DNA of 64,000 nt from G051132615 sp051132615 (GTDB taxonomy: Bacteria; Pseudomonadota; Gammaproteobacteria; Burkholderiales; Neisseriaceae). The notes below the pieces were generated by a model. That model was not told the DNA's origin. It saw only the letters and a list, made by a program, of their open reading frames with translations, and did not search any database. Both the position numbers and the translations under genes were made by a program. The stretch covers positions 1,240,001 to 1,304,000 of the forward strand of contig NZ_CP152375.1 in the NCBI RefSeq assembly GCF_051132615.1, written 5' to 3'. Within the stretch, counting starts at the first letter, position 1. Every line of letters begins with the position of its first letter. Positions 45,030 to 53,437 of this stretch are shown here, one piece after another.

Positions 45030-46714
45030 GTCAACAAAAACATAAAGTGATTGCGATTGCCTTACTAACATGTATGGGAACCAGTGTATTTGCAGCAGAC
45101 GCCATTACAGGTGCTGTGCAAAAACAACCTCTAAACTGGCATGCCATTATTATGTTTTTTGCCTTTGTCGCATTTACTATGGGGATCACTTACTGGGCTG
45201 CTCGCCGAACGAAATCGACAGCTGACTTTTATACAGCTGGAGGAGGTATTTCTGGATTTCAAAACGGTTTAGCCATTGCGGGAGACTACATGTCTGCCGC
45301 ATCTTTTTTAGGTATTTCAGCCATGGTGTTTGACACTGGTTATGATGGCTTAATTTACTCTATCGGCTTTTTGGTAGGTTGGCCTGTTATGCTATTTTTA
45401 ATTGCAGAGCGCCTACGTAACCTTGGTAAATTCACCTTTTCAGATGTGGCCTCCTACCGCCTACAACAAACACCTGTTCGCTGTTTTTCAGCAACAGGCA
45501 CACTCGTTGTTGTTGCCTTGTATCTCATTGCCCAAATGGTGGGTGCAGGGAAACTGATTCAATTACTTTTTGGTATGAATTACACCTCCGCAGTGGTTCT
45601 AGTTGGGATATTGATGGTGATGTATGTTGCTTTCGGTGGTATGTTGGCCACAACATGGGTACAAATCATTAAAGCGGTCTTACTGCTTTCTGGTGCGACA
45701 TTTATGGCCGTAATGGTTTTATACTATGCAGACTTTAGTTTTGAAAAACTATTTAGCCAATCTGTTGCCATACATGCAAAAGGCTCCGCGATTATGCACC
45801 CAGGTGGCCTTGTATCCAATCCTGTTGATGCAGTGTCTTTAGGTATTGCCCTTATGTTTGGCACAGCAGGTTTGCCACATGTATTGATGCGTTTTTTCAC
45901 CGTTGCTGACGCAAAAGAAGCAAGAAAATCCGCCTTTTACGCAACAGGCTTTATGGGATACTTCTATATTCTGACCTTTATCATCGGCTTTGGTGCCATT
46001 ATGCTGGTGTTAAACAAACCAGAGTTTATGACAACTGTGATGAAAGATGGTCAGCCTGTTACCCAATTAATTGGGGGCAGTAACATGGCAGCAATTCATT
46101 TATCACATGCTGTCGGTGGCAATATCTTCTTAGGGTTTATGTCTGCAGTAGCCTTTGCAACCATTTTAGCGGTAGTGGCTGGTTTAACATTATCAGGCGC
46201 TTCTGCTGTGAGCCATGACATTTACTCAAAAGTAATCAAAAAAGGAGTTGCCAGCAGCCGTGATGAATTTAGGGTTTCTCGGATCACCACCTTTATATTG
46301 GGTATATTGGCCATCTTATTAGGGATCTTGTTTGAAAAACAAAATATTGCCTTCATGGTTGGCTTAGCCTTCTCAATTGCCGCATCAGCAAACTTCCCTG
46401 TGCTGTTACTTTCTATGTTCTGGAAAGGCTTAACCACAAGAGGCGCAGTAATTGGTGGTGGTTTGGGTTTGTTGTCTGCGGTTACCATGATTTTACTTGG
46501 CCCAACTGTTTGGGTAGATGTATTAGGGCATGAGCATGCACTCTTCCCCTATAAAAACCCAGCCATTTTCTCAGTCACATTGGCCTTTGTCTCAATCTGG
46601 TTTTTCTCTATCACAGATAAATCAAAAAATGCTCAAGAAGAGCGCAGTAAATTTGAAGCACAATTTGTCCGCTCAATGACAGGCATTGGTATATCAAAAG
46701 CATCTGATCATTAA
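45026..46714 (+). CDS. actP: Cation/acetate symporter ActP
   Basis: Sodium:solute symporter family permease importing acetate and related short monocarboxylates. 562 residues. It begins with a cleavable-signal-like segment ending VFAADA, as E. coli ActP does, followed by about 13 membrane segments. Family motifs: RRTKSTADFYTAGGGISGFQNGLAIAG region, GDYMSAASFLGI and GTAGLPHVLMRFFTVAD. Second gene after yjcH, ending at a terminator. Confidence 0.95.
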   Translation: MSQQKHKVIAIALLTCMGTSVFAADAITGAVQKQPLNWHAIIMFFAFVAFTMGITYWAARRTKSTADFYTAGGGISGFQNGLAIAGDYMSAASFLGISAMVFDTGYDGLIYSIGFLVGWPVMLFLIAERLRNLGKFTFSDVASYRLQQTPVRCFSATGTLVVVALYLIAQMVGAGKLIQLLFGMNYTSAVVLVGILMVMYVAFGGMLATTWVQIIKAVLLLSGATFMAVMVLYYADFSFEKLFSQSVAIHAKGSAIMHPGGLVSNPVDAVSLGIALMFGTAGLPHVLMRFFTVADAKEARKSAFYATGFMGYFYILTFIIGFGAIMLVLNKPEFMTTVMKDGQPVTQLIGGSNMAAIHLSHAVGGNIFLGFMSAVAFATILAVVAGLTLSGASAVSHDIYSKVIKKGVASSRDEFRVSRITTFILGILAILLGILFEKQNIAFMVGLAFSIAASANFPVLLLSMFWKGLTTRGAVIGGGLGLLSAVTMILLGPTVWVDVLGHEHALFPYKNPAIFSVTLAFVSIWFFSITDKSKNAQEERSKFEAQFVRSMTGIGISKASDH

Positions 46715-46737
46715 CAAATATAATGCTCCAATAATCA

Positions 46738-46766
46738 AACCAGCTAGAAATTAGCTGGTTTTGTTT
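46738..46766 (+). terminator. Terminator after actP
   Basis: Nine-bp stem AACCAGCTA/TAGCTGGTT, GAAAT loop, followed by TTGTTTTA. Confidence 0.8.
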
Positions 46767-46964
46767 TATCCAAACCATCATCCAATCAAATAAAAATGTG
46801 TCCAAATATTCAGAATAAACTCCGCCAAATCGGATACATTATTTCATATAGATAGAATTCATTTCAGGTAGAGTTATAACTTACTTAGAACCACAAAAAC
46901 AATAAAAACTGAAACGTTAATAGTCAGTAACCTAACGGAAATATTAAGGAATTTTTTATTTTAT

Positions 46965-47018
46965 AAAAAAAAAGAATGTTTAGAAAATAACTGATTACTC
47001 ATTTATGCTAAACATTCT
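46965..47018 (-). terminator. Minus-strand terminator with long T run
   Basis: Perfect 11-bp stem AGAATGTTTAG/CTAAACATTCT (46973-46983 with 47008-47018), 24-nt loop. On the minus strand it is followed by nine T. There is no annotated minus-strand gene upstream, so it implies an unannotated transcript. Confidence 0.7.
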
Positions 47019-47264
47019 CGTTAAATTAGTGATATACTAAGGGAGCTTTTACGACCATAAAGTATAAAACCTTGTTAACAAAAAACCTAAATAAGCCTTA
47101 AAACACATAACAAAACAAAGACTTTACTATATGATTATTTAGGGCGTGACAAGATATCTGCTTTTCACATAAGCGGAATATCTTCATGATAAAAATACAT
47201 GTTTGAGATATGAATAATCTATGACAATAAATCAATCAACATGACAAACATAAATTTATATCAT
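46965..47264 (-). ncRNA. Candidate repressor-controlled small RNA or peptide transcript
   Basis: Bounded by a TTGACA-17-TATTAT promoter on the minus strand (start expected near 47264) and the T9 terminator above, giving about 300 nt. It has an internal imperfect hairpin AGATATCTGCTT/AAGCGGAATATCT (47152-47183). The best internal frame is 29 codons (47187-47098, MKIFRLCEKQISCHALNN...), without a ribosome-binding site. Whether it acts as RNA or encodes a peptide is open. Its promoter lies under the dyad next to the S24 repressor, so induction by DNA damage is a reasonable guess but not shown. Confidence 0.45.
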
Positions 47265-47270
47265 GTACGC

Positions 47271-47310
47271 ATAATAGTTGTAACCGTAAATTTTGTCAAT
47301 AGGTTACAAC
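47271..47310 (-). promoter_or_regulatory. Promoter with overlapping 9-bp dyad operator
   Basis: Minus-strand promoter: TTGACA (47299-47294), 17-nt spacer, TATTAT (47276-47271). A perfect inverted repeat GTTGTAACC (47277-47285) and GGTTACAAC (47302-47310), 16 nt apart, brackets the -35 box, one arm abutting the -10. A dimeric repressor bound here would exclude RNA polymerase. The gene for the S24-type repressor starts 120 nt away, so it is the obvious candidate to bind. Confidence 0.7.
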
Positions 47311-47430
47311 GTATTTTTCAAAATTGATGTTGAGAAAATTTTAATCATTTGAAAACAATATATTTTTATGAGTCGATAAAGATGAAACTTTTAGTTAACT
47401 ATTTTAAAACCAATATAAAAAGTCTCAACT

Positions 47431-48189
47431 ATGGATTATCAACTCAGTGCCAGCGACCTATTCAAACTCAATCTATCTTGTTTGCCCAAGACTAGAGAAA
47501 GCATTGCCAGAAAAGCCAAGCAAGAGGCTTGGCCTTACAAAGAAGTAAAAGGCAAAGGTGGAAGAGGTGGTGTGAAACGTGTATTTAAACTACCCGATTA
47601 TGTGATTAATGAAATCTACTACTTACAAGCACATCCATTGAACATGCCAAGTAAAGAACCGATATTGAGTTATCAATTGGCTCAAAAATCACTGACAACC
47701 GAGCTACTTGAAGAATTTATCGGCGACTACAAACAATGGAGCCAACTTGTTACATTAAAGCACATCATTCCTGTTCGCATTTTCAGCCCCGAAAAAATAC
47801 TGGCAAGTTACAACAGAAAATCAAGAAAAGAAAAAACTGAATTTATCCCTTTAAATCCACAATTGATCACGGAAACATTGAAAGCAAAGCCTGAATATCT
47901 GATTGCTTTTCAGGAAAAAGGCGACTCAATGTCACCAACAATCAAACCGAATAGTTTGGTTATATTTGACACAAGTAAAAATCAATATGATTCAGAAGGT
48001 ATTTACCTGATCAAACAAGGACAAGAATACCGAATCAAACGTTTACAAAAAGCCACCATTTCAAAGTTATTGATCATCAGCGACAACGCTTCCATTTATC
48101 CAATCGTTGAACTGGATTTACTGAATACCAATAACAATGAATTTTGTATTTTAGGAAAATATGTATTTGATTGCGGAGCAGCAAAGTAA
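47431..48189 (+). CDS. S24-family autocleaving repressor with Mu-type N-terminal domain
   Basis: 252-residue transcription regulator. The N-terminus (about 1-70) resembles Mu-repressor/transposase-type DNA-binding domains: ARKAKQEAWPYKEVKGKGG, then RGGVKRVFKLPDYVINEI. The C-terminal part is a LexA/CI-like S24 peptidase with the nucleophile Ser in EKGDSMSPTIKPNSLVIFD (near 170) and the general-base Lys in YRIKRLQ. RecA-stimulated self-cleavage is expected for the family. There is no prophage structural, integrase or replication gene nearby, so it is an orphan. The start has no clear ribosome-binding site. It faces away from the operator-covered promoter upstream. Confidence 0.85.
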   Translation: MDYQLSASDLFKLNLSCLPKTRESIARKAKQEAWPYKEVKGKGGRGGVKRVFKLPDYVINEIYYLQAHPLNMPSKEPILSYQLAQKSLTTELLEEFIGDYKQWSQLVTLKHIIPVRIFSPEKILASYNRKSRKEKTEFIPLNPQLITETLKAKPEYLIAFQEKGDSMSPTIKPNSLVIFDTSKNQYDSEGIYLIKQGQEYRIKRLQKATISKLLIISDNASIYPIVELDLLNTNNNEFCILGKYVFDCGAAK

Positions 48190-48204
48190 TTATTTGAGAA
48201 TACC

Positions 48205-48233
48205 TTTACAAACACACCAGAATTTGTAATACT
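48205..48233 (+). promoter_or_regulatory. pyrBI promoter
   Basis: TTTACA (48205-48210), 17-nt spacer, AATACT (48228-48233) with a TGn extension just before the -10. Transcription would start near 48240, giving an about 145-nt leader before pyrB. Confidence 0.6.
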
Positions 48234-48265
48234 TCGCCCCGACTAAAAAATTAGGAAAACACTCA

Positions 48266-48322
48266 ATGTACCTGTATCAACAAAAATTTGTACTTTTGAT
48301 CCCAGTGCTTTCTATTTTTTAG
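48266..48322 (+). CDS. Putative pyrBI leader peptide
   Basis: 18-codon ORF, MYLYQQKFVLLIPVLSIF then TAG, with AGGAAA 7 nt upstream of the ATG. It lies between the pyrBI promoter and a terminator hairpin whose stem begins 4 nt after the stop. The last codons are encoded by a U-rich stretch (TCTATTTTTTAG). This is the layout of UTP-sensitive attenuators of enterobacterial pyrBI, in which a ribosome trailing a stalled polymerase blocks the terminator. The peptide itself resembles nothing I know, as expected for a leader. Confidence 0.6.
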   Translation: MYLYQQKFVLLIPVLSIF

Positions 48323-48326
48323 GAAT

Positions 48327-48354
48327 ATCCCCTTTTTTTAAGGGGATTTTTTTT
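48327..48354 (+). terminator. Attenuator terminator upstream of pyrB
   Basis: Eight-bp stem ATCCCCTT/AAGGGGAT (48327-48334 with 48340-48347), T-rich loop, followed by seven T, ending 30 nt before the pyrB ATG. Being inside the leader of the gene it precedes, it is better explained as an attenuator than as the end of the repressor transcript, although it could do both. Confidence 0.75.
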
Positions 48355-48384
48355 GTCTTCATTGCAATAAATAAGGAACAATTT

Positions 48385-49308
48385 ATGGCAAATCCATTAT
48401 ATAAAAAGCACATTCTCTCTATTAATGAGCTAAGTGATACAGACATAGCGTCTGTATTAACATTGGCACAACAACTGAAAAATCATCCGCGAGACGATTT
48501 ACTCAAAGGTAAATTGGTGGGCAGTTGTTTTTTTGAACCCTCTACTCGAACCAGATTATCATTTGAAACAGCCATTCAACGATTAGGCGGTAATGTTATT
48601 GGATTTAGTGATGGTGCCAATACTTCTGCAAAAAAAGGCGAAACCATTGCAGACACAGTCAAAATCATCAGCTCTTACACTGATGCAATCGTGATGCGCC
48701 ACCCAAAAGAAGGAGCGGCACGGGTTGCCAGTCAATTTTCATCGGTGCCGATCATTAATGGGGGTGATGGCAGTAATCAGCACCCTACTCAAACCTTATT
48801 GGATTTATTCTCCATTTTAGAAACCCAAGGCACTTTATCTGGCTTAAAGCTGGCCTTTGTTGGTGATCTAAAATATGGCCGTACGGTGCACTCCTTAGCA
48901 CAAGCCCTTTCACGTTATGGCTGTGAATTCTATTTTGTTGCACCTGAGCAATTATCTATGCCAGACTATATTTGTGATGAACTGACCGAAAAGAATTGTC
49001 AATTTCATCTTGTTCAGTCACTGGATGAAATCATTCCGCTTGTGGATATTCTTTATATGACCCGCGTTCAAAAAGAGCGATTTGACGAAGAAGAGTTTAA
49101 GAAAATTCAGGGTAAGTTTATTTTATCAGCACCTATGCTCGCCAATGCAAAACCTAATATGCGCATTTTACACCCACTACCCCGAGTAGATGAAATCACT
49201 ACTGATGTGGACCATACCCCATATGCCTATTACTTTGAACAAGCACAAAATGGTGTGTATGCACGCCAAGCATTATTATCGTTAGTGACAAATGAATCTA
49301 TTATTTGA
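48385..49308 (+). CDS. pyrB: Aspartate carbamoyltransferase catalytic subunit
   Basis: Committed step of pyrimidine synthesis, making carbamoyl-aspartate. 307 residues. Carbamoyl-phosphate signature FEPSTRTRLSFETA near residues 50-63, the 80s loop SSYTDAIVMRHPKEGAA, HPTQTLLDLFSI, and the C-terminal LHPLPRVDEI. AAGGAAC upstream. With pyrI it forms the class B, E. coli-type dodecamer. Confidence 0.97.
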   Translation: MANPLYKKHILSINELSDTDIASVLTLAQQLKNHPRDDLLKGKLVGSCFFEPSTRTRLSFETAIQRLGGNVIGFSDGANTSAKKGETIADTVKIISSYTDAIVMRHPKEGAARVASQFSSVPIINGGDGSNQHPTQTLLDLFSILETQGTLSGLKLAFVGDLKYGRTVHSLAQALSRYGCEFYFVAPEQLSMPDYICDELTEKNCQFHLVQSLDEIIPLVDILYMTRVQKERFDEEEFKKIQGKFILSAPMLANAKPNMRILHPLPRVDEITTDVDHTPYAYYFEQAQNGVYARQALLSLVTNESII

Positions 49309-49331
49309 GTGATCAGTTAAAGGAAATGGTT

Positions 49332-49796
49332 ATGTCAGAACAAAAAATTTTAGTTGAAGCCATTAAAGATGGCACCGTAATCGATCATATCCCTGCTGGA
49401 CATGGTTTAACAATTCTTCGATTATTTAAATTAGGACAATTAGGACACAGAGTAACCGTTGGCTTCAATCTCAGTAGCCACAATAATGTTGGAAAAGACC
49501 TGATTAAAGTGGAAAACATTCACTTTAGTGATGAACAAGCCAACAAACTTGCCTTACTGGCACCCAAGGCAACTGTTAATGTCATCGAAAACTATACAGT
49601 CGTCAAAAAACACCAATTGGAATTGCCAGATTCAATTGAAAGCGTTTTTTCCTGTCCAAACTCTAATTGCGCCTCTCATACAGAACCTGTTAATAGTTTC
49701 TTTTATGTTAAAAAGCGTAATTCTGAGACAAAATTAAAATGTAAATACTGTGAAAAAGCATTTTCTCAAGATATTATGACTGAAAGCCAAACATAA
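49332..49796 (+). CDS. pyrI: Aspartate carbamoyltransferase regulatory subunit
   Basis: Binds CTP and ATP and transmits allosteric control to PyrB. 154 residues from MSEQKILVEAIKDGTVIDHI; AAAGGA 7 nt upstream selects this ATG over in-frame codons at 49305 and 49326. The C-terminal zinc domain has four Cys (SCPNSNC and KCKYCEK) that hold the contact with PyrB. It follows pyrB by 23 nt. Confidence 0.96.
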   Translation: MSEQKILVEAIKDGTVIDHIPAGHGLTILRLFKLGQLGHRVTVGFNLSSHNNVGKDLIKVENIHFSDEQANKLALLAPKATVNVIENYTVVKKHQLELPDSIESVFSCPNSNCASHTEPVNSFFYVKKRNSETKLKCKYCEKAFSQDIMTESQT

Positions 49797-49800
49797 TGAA

Positions 49801-49833
49801 TAAAAAAAGCCTGATGATGATCAGGCTTTTTTA
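49801..49833 (+). terminator. Terminator after pyrI
   Basis: Twelve-bp stem AAAAAAGCCTGA/TCAGGCTTTTTT with a 6-nt loop. Strong. Confidence 0.85.
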
Positions 49834-49854
49834 ACACATCAAATGTATTCTGAA

Positions 49855-50322
49855 TCACTTCTCTTTTACTAAAGGAGGCAAATTAAACACTTGCATCAGA
49901 AAGTTAGTAAAAGCTGGATTCTCGGGTTTATGCTTCAATTTGACCCAGCGCGTTTGCCATTTTTCCAAATCTTGTTGCATCAGGGTTTGCGACTGTTCGG
50001 CAGAAATTTTGCCACTTTGTCGATCAACAGCAATACGTAAATAACTTGAAAATACAGCATCATCCACTGCATTATGACCAACCAACTCTACACGATAGCG
50101 ATCAAGTGATTGAGCAGCCTGAACACGGGTTAAAGAATTGGTATTCACCAAATTGGCTAACCGATTAGCCTCCACCAATATTTTATGAGATGATTCGCCA
50201 TAAGTCTGAATACTTTGAGTGGCACCTGTTTTGTCTACTTTGATATCTTTTGGTTTATACGATGTTGCACAACCAGACAGAAAAGCAGCACTAAAAAAAA
50301 TAATGATTAGGTAATTTTTCAT
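49855..50322 (-). CDS. Hypothetical lipoprotein
   Basis: 155-residue lipoprotein with signal peptide MKNYLIIIFFSAAF and lipobox LSGC (Cys18). The mature part is mostly helical and polar, with several Gln/Glu-rich helices (VQAAQSLDRYRVELV and SQTLMQQDLEKWQTRW). I recognise no domain. It sits between pyrI (convergent) and cysK (same strand), separated from cysK by the cysK terminator, so it is probably transcribed alone. Confidence 0.78.
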   Translation of the reverse strand: MKNYLIIIFFSAAFLSGCATSYKPKDIKVDKTGATQSIQTYGESSHKILVEANRLANLVNTNSLTRVQAAQSLDRYRVELVGHNAVDDAVFSSYLRIAVDRQSGKISAEQSQTLMQQDLEKWQTRWVKLKHKPENPAFTNFLMQVFNLPPLVKEK

Positions 50323-50348
50323 GGTGCTTAGTATAACTTAAGCACACG

Positions 50349-50392
50349 AAAAAAGCACTCAAAGCCATTTGCTTTAGGTGCTTTTTTTTAAA
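50349..50392 (-). terminator. Terminator after cysK
   Basis: Outer stem AAAAAAGCAC/GTGCTTTTTT with an inner AAAGC/GCTTT pairing, followed on the minus strand by a T run. Confidence 0.7.
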
Positions 50393-50400
50393 AGTGTTGT

Positions 50401-51333
50401 TTATGCCAAATTTTCAAATAATGCAGTAGACAAATAACGTTCACCAAAATCAGGCACAATCACCACAATCAATTTACCCGCATTTTCAGGTTTTTTGGCC
50501 AACTGCAAAGCACTCCATACAGCAGCACCAGCAGAAATACCAACCAATAAACCCTCTTCTTTTGCTAAAGCTCTTGCTGTTGCAAATGCGTCCTCATTAC
50601 TGACTTTAATGATTTCATCGTATACTTCAGTATTAAGCACTTTGGGCACAAACCCTGCCCCAATCCCCTGAATAGGATGAGGTCCTTTAGGTTCACCTGA
50701 TAACACAGCCGAAGCAGCAGGCTCTACAGCCACAACCTGAACAGAAGATTTTTTTGCCTTAAGCACTTCGCCAACACCAGTAACAGTACCACCTGTACCC
50801 ACACCTGCAACAAAAATATCCACTTTACCATCCGTGTCGTCCCAAACCTCCTGAGCAGTTGTTGCACGATGTATTTCTGGATTAACTGGATTTTCAAATT
50901 GTTGCAACAAAACATGGGTGCTTGGGTTGGCTTCGACCAATGCATTTGCCGCGGCAATCGCGCCCCCCATACCTTCAGCACCTGGTGTTAACACCAGTTC
51001 TGCACCATAAGCACGTAACAACATACGACGCTCTTTACTCATGGTCTCTGGCATGGTAATGACTAATTTATACCCTTTTGCCGCACAAACCATAGCTAAA
51101 CCAATACCTGTATTGCCGCTAGTCGGTTCCACTAAAACAGTATCTTTATTGATTTTGCCCGTTTTTTCAGCTTCTTGAATCATCGCTAAAGCAATACGGT
51201 CTTTGACACTATGAGAAGGATTAAACGATTCTATTTTTGCCACAACAGTGGCCACACTGTCCTTAGCCAAACGATTAATTTTCACCAAAGGTGTTTTACC
51301 TACTAAATCTGCCACACTATTATAAATATTCAT
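50401..51333 (-). CDS. cysK: Cysteine synthase A
   Basis: O-acetylserine sulfhydrylase, PLP-dependent, final step of cysteine synthesis. 310 residues from MNIYNSVADLVG; AAAGGAG 5 nt upstream decides this start over a GTG two codons earlier. The PLP Lys is in NPSHSVKDRIAL, the substrate loop is EPTSGNTGIGLA, and the phosphate loop GVGTGGTVTGVGE is complete. The C-terminus keeps the GERYLST motif. Confidence 0.96.
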   Translation of the reverse strand: MNIYNSVADLVGKTPLVKINRLAKDSVATVVAKIESFNPSHSVKDRIALAMIQEAEKTGKINKDTVLVEPTSGNTGIGLAMVCAAKGYKLVITMPETMSKERRMLLRAYGAELVLTPGAEGMGGAIAAANALVEANPSTHVLLQQFENPVNPEIHRATTAQEVWDDTDGKVDIFVAGVGTGGTVTGVGEVLKAKKSSVQVVAVEPAASAVLSGEPKGPHPIQGIGAGFVPKVLNTEVYDEIIKVSNEDAFATARALAKEEGLLVGISAGAAVWSALQLAKKPENAGKLIVVIVPDFGERYLSTALFENLA

Positions 51334-51511
51334 GCCCACTCCTTTGCATTAAACCAAGTTTTAATGAATCACATCATAAACCATTTTTTATATCTTTTAA
51401 TGATAAAAAATTATTTAAACCAAACTTTTTATTATTTAAAAAACTGAAATATGCTGCTTATTATCTTAAAATAGAATGATTTATCAAAGCATTAATTGAT
51501 TCACTCAACAA

Positions 51512-51538
51512 AAAAACAGGCCATCATAGCCTGTTTTT
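51512..51538 (-). terminator. Terminator after yidC
   Basis: Ten-bp stem AAAAACAGGC/GCCTGTTTTT with a 7-nt loop and T7 on the minus strand. Confidence 0.85.
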
Positions 51539-51552
51539 CTTTATTTAAACCA

Positions 51553-53205
51553 TTAACTTTCTTTATGATGGGCAGGATGCGGATTTGCCTTCATTTTACG
51601 GTTAATCAACCATTGTTGTGTAATGGATAAAATATTATTCACAACCCAATACAACACCAAACCAGCAGGGAAGAAGAAGAACATAACCGAGAACATAATA
51701 GGCATAATCTTCATCATTTTTGCTTGTAATGGGTCAGGTGGCGGTGGATTCAAAAAAGTTTGAATAAACATGGTCACTGCCATCAAAATAGGCAATACAT
51801 AAAATGGATCAGGACGAGCCAAATCATGAATCCACAAAACCCAAGGTGCTTGGCGTAATTCCACCGATGCAAATAAAGCCCAGTACAAACCAATAAACAC
51901 GGGAATTTGTAACACAATAGGCAAACAACCGCCTAATGGATTGATTTTTTCCTTTTTGTATAAAGCCATCATTTCTTGCTGTAGCTTCATTTTGTCGTCG
52001 CCACATTGCTCTTTTAACAATTGCAATCTAGGAGCAACAGCACGCATTTTCGCCATAGAACGATATGAGGCAGCCGTTAATGGATACAACACCAATTTAA
52101 CAATAACGGTTAATAAAACAATTGCCCAGCCCCAGTTTTGTACCCAAGCATGCAACTTATTCAATAACCAGAACAATGGTGTGGCAAACAAATACACTTT
52201 GCCATAATCTTTGGTTAGCTCCAGCTTATCTGCTACTTGAGTCACAATTTTATAGTCAGCAGGACCAGCATAAAGCGACATATTAAAGGTTTCTGATTTT
52301 TCAGGAGCAATGGCAGGTAATTGCACACGAACGCCTGAAGAATATAGACCATCTTTACGTTTCTTGATTTCAAATTGACACGCATCTTTACCACAAACAG
52401 TTGGTTGCCCTTTGGGTTCCAACAACCATGTTGCAATAAAGTAATGTTGAATCATGCCTATCCAGCCAGTATTGGCACGGCGCACATAATCAACCGAATC
52501 AATTCCTTTACTAAAATCTTTATCTAAATCTTTAAAACTGACTTTTTCAAAAGAACCTTCTGGGGTGTACACAACTGGCCCCACATAAGTGGCAGCAAAA
52601 TAACTTTCACCTTTAGGGGTTTGGTTATCACGCAACATAGAAAATACAGCACTTGGTGTCAGAGTTGCATCACTTAAATTATGCACAACATAACTTAACT
52701 CAATTTTATAACTGCCTTTGGTAAAAGTATAAATTTTATCAAGCGCAAAATTACCTTGTTTCGCAGTCAATTTAACTTGGAGTTGATCTCCTGTTAACTT
52801 ATAACTATTTTGCTCTGCTACAAAAGGAATATCTTTGAATAGATATTGATTGTTTTGATCCAACAACCCAGTTTGAGGCACATAAATATAATCATTTTTG
52901 TTACCAAACAAAGTCATGGTTTTTGATGCGTCTTCTGTTGCATCAAAATGAGTCAATGTTAAATTACGAATATCCCCACTGTCCGCATCAATCGTGCCAC
53001 GAAAAACATCTGTTTCGAACTGAATTTGTTCCCCATTTTTTAAGACACTCTCGGTGACTTTAACTGCACTTGTCTTGCCATTTGTTTGTGCACTTTGAGA
53101 CTGTGTCGTCGCAGGTTTAGGCACAGGCGGTGGAAACATATAGTTCCACCCCACCATAATGGCCAAGGAAACCACAAAAAAAGCGATAAGATTTCTTTTT
53201 TCCAT
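51553..53205 (-). CDS. yidC: Membrane protein insertase YidC
   Basis: Inserts and folds inner-membrane proteins, alone or with SecYEG. 550 residues from MEKRNLIAFFVVSL. N-terminal membrane anchor, a large periplasmic beta-sandwich domain (about residues 55-340), then the conserved five-segment core with SYRSMAKMRAVAPRLQLL, LPIVLQIPVFIGLYWALF and the C-terminal LYWVVNNILSITQQW, followed by a basic tail. Last gene of the rpmH-rnpA-yidD-yidC cluster. Confidence 0.97.
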   Translation of the reverse strand: MEKRNLIAFFVVSLAIMVGWNYMFPPPVPKPATTQSQSAQTNGKTSAVKVTESVLKNGEQIQFETDVFRGTIDADSGDIRNLTLTHFDATEDASKTMTLFGNKNDYIYVPQTGLLDQNNQYLFKDIPFVAEQNSYKLTGDQLQVKLTAKQGNFALDKIYTFTKGSYKIELSYVVHNLSDATLTPSAVFSMLRDNQTPKGESYFAATYVGPVVYTPEGSFEKVSFKDLDKDFSKGIDSVDYVRRANTGWIGMIQHYFIATWLLEPKGQPTVCGKDACQFEIKKRKDGLYSSGVRVQLPAIAPEKSETFNMSLYAGPADYKIVTQVADKLELTKDYGKVYLFATPLFWLLNKLHAWVQNWGWAIVLLTVIVKLVLYPLTAASYRSMAKMRAVAPRLQLLKEQCGDDKMKLQQEMMALYKKEKINPLGGCLPIVLQIPVFIGLYWALFASVELRQAPWVLWIHDLARPDPFYVLPILMAVTMFIQTFLNPPPPDPLQAKMMKIMPIMFSVMFFFFPAGLVLYWVVNNILSITQQWLINRKMKANPHPAHHKES

Positions 53206-53224
53206 AACACTCAACTTAATTTAA

Positions 53225-53434
53225 TCAAGGAACTGGGTCATAGCCACTGCCACCAAACGGATGACACCGACAAAGACGTTTGACCATTAGAACACCGCCT
53301 TTTAAAGCACCGTGTTTCTTAATGGCCTCAATTGCATACTGCGAACAAGTAGGCGAAAAACGACAACTAGGCGCAAAGTATGGGCTAATACACAACTGGT
53401 AAAAGCGAATAAAATAAAGCATTATTTTGGCCAT
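53225..53434 (-). CDS. yidD: Membrane protein insertion efficiency factor YidD
   Basis: 69-residue membrane-associated protein. The family pattern RFYQLCISPYFAPSCRF, SPTCSQYA and CHPFGGSGYDPVP is fully conserved, including three Cys. It aids insertion by YidC. It starts 3 nt after the rnpA stop and ends 19 nt before yidC. Confidence 0.94.
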   Translation of the reverse strand: MAKIMLYFIRFYQLCISPYFAPSCRFSPTCSQYAIEAIKKHGALKGGVLMVKRLCRCHPFGGSGYDPVP

Positions 53435-53437
53435 GCT

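Larger units (their letters stand above)
46767..47430. other. Region upstream of the S24 repressor
   Basis: No annotated-type protein gene. It holds a near-consensus promoter on the minus strand overlapped by a perfect dyad (47271-47310) and a minus-strand terminator with T9 (46965-47018). Between the two is about 250 nt without a convincing ORF. About 120 nt lie between the dyad and the repressor start, with no strong plus-strand promoter visible. Confidence 0.6.

Noticed and set aside
47431..48189. Prophage around the S24 repressor
   Set aside because: Flanking genes on both sides are housekeeping (actP, pyrB). There is no integrase, replication or structural gene and no direct repeat seen.
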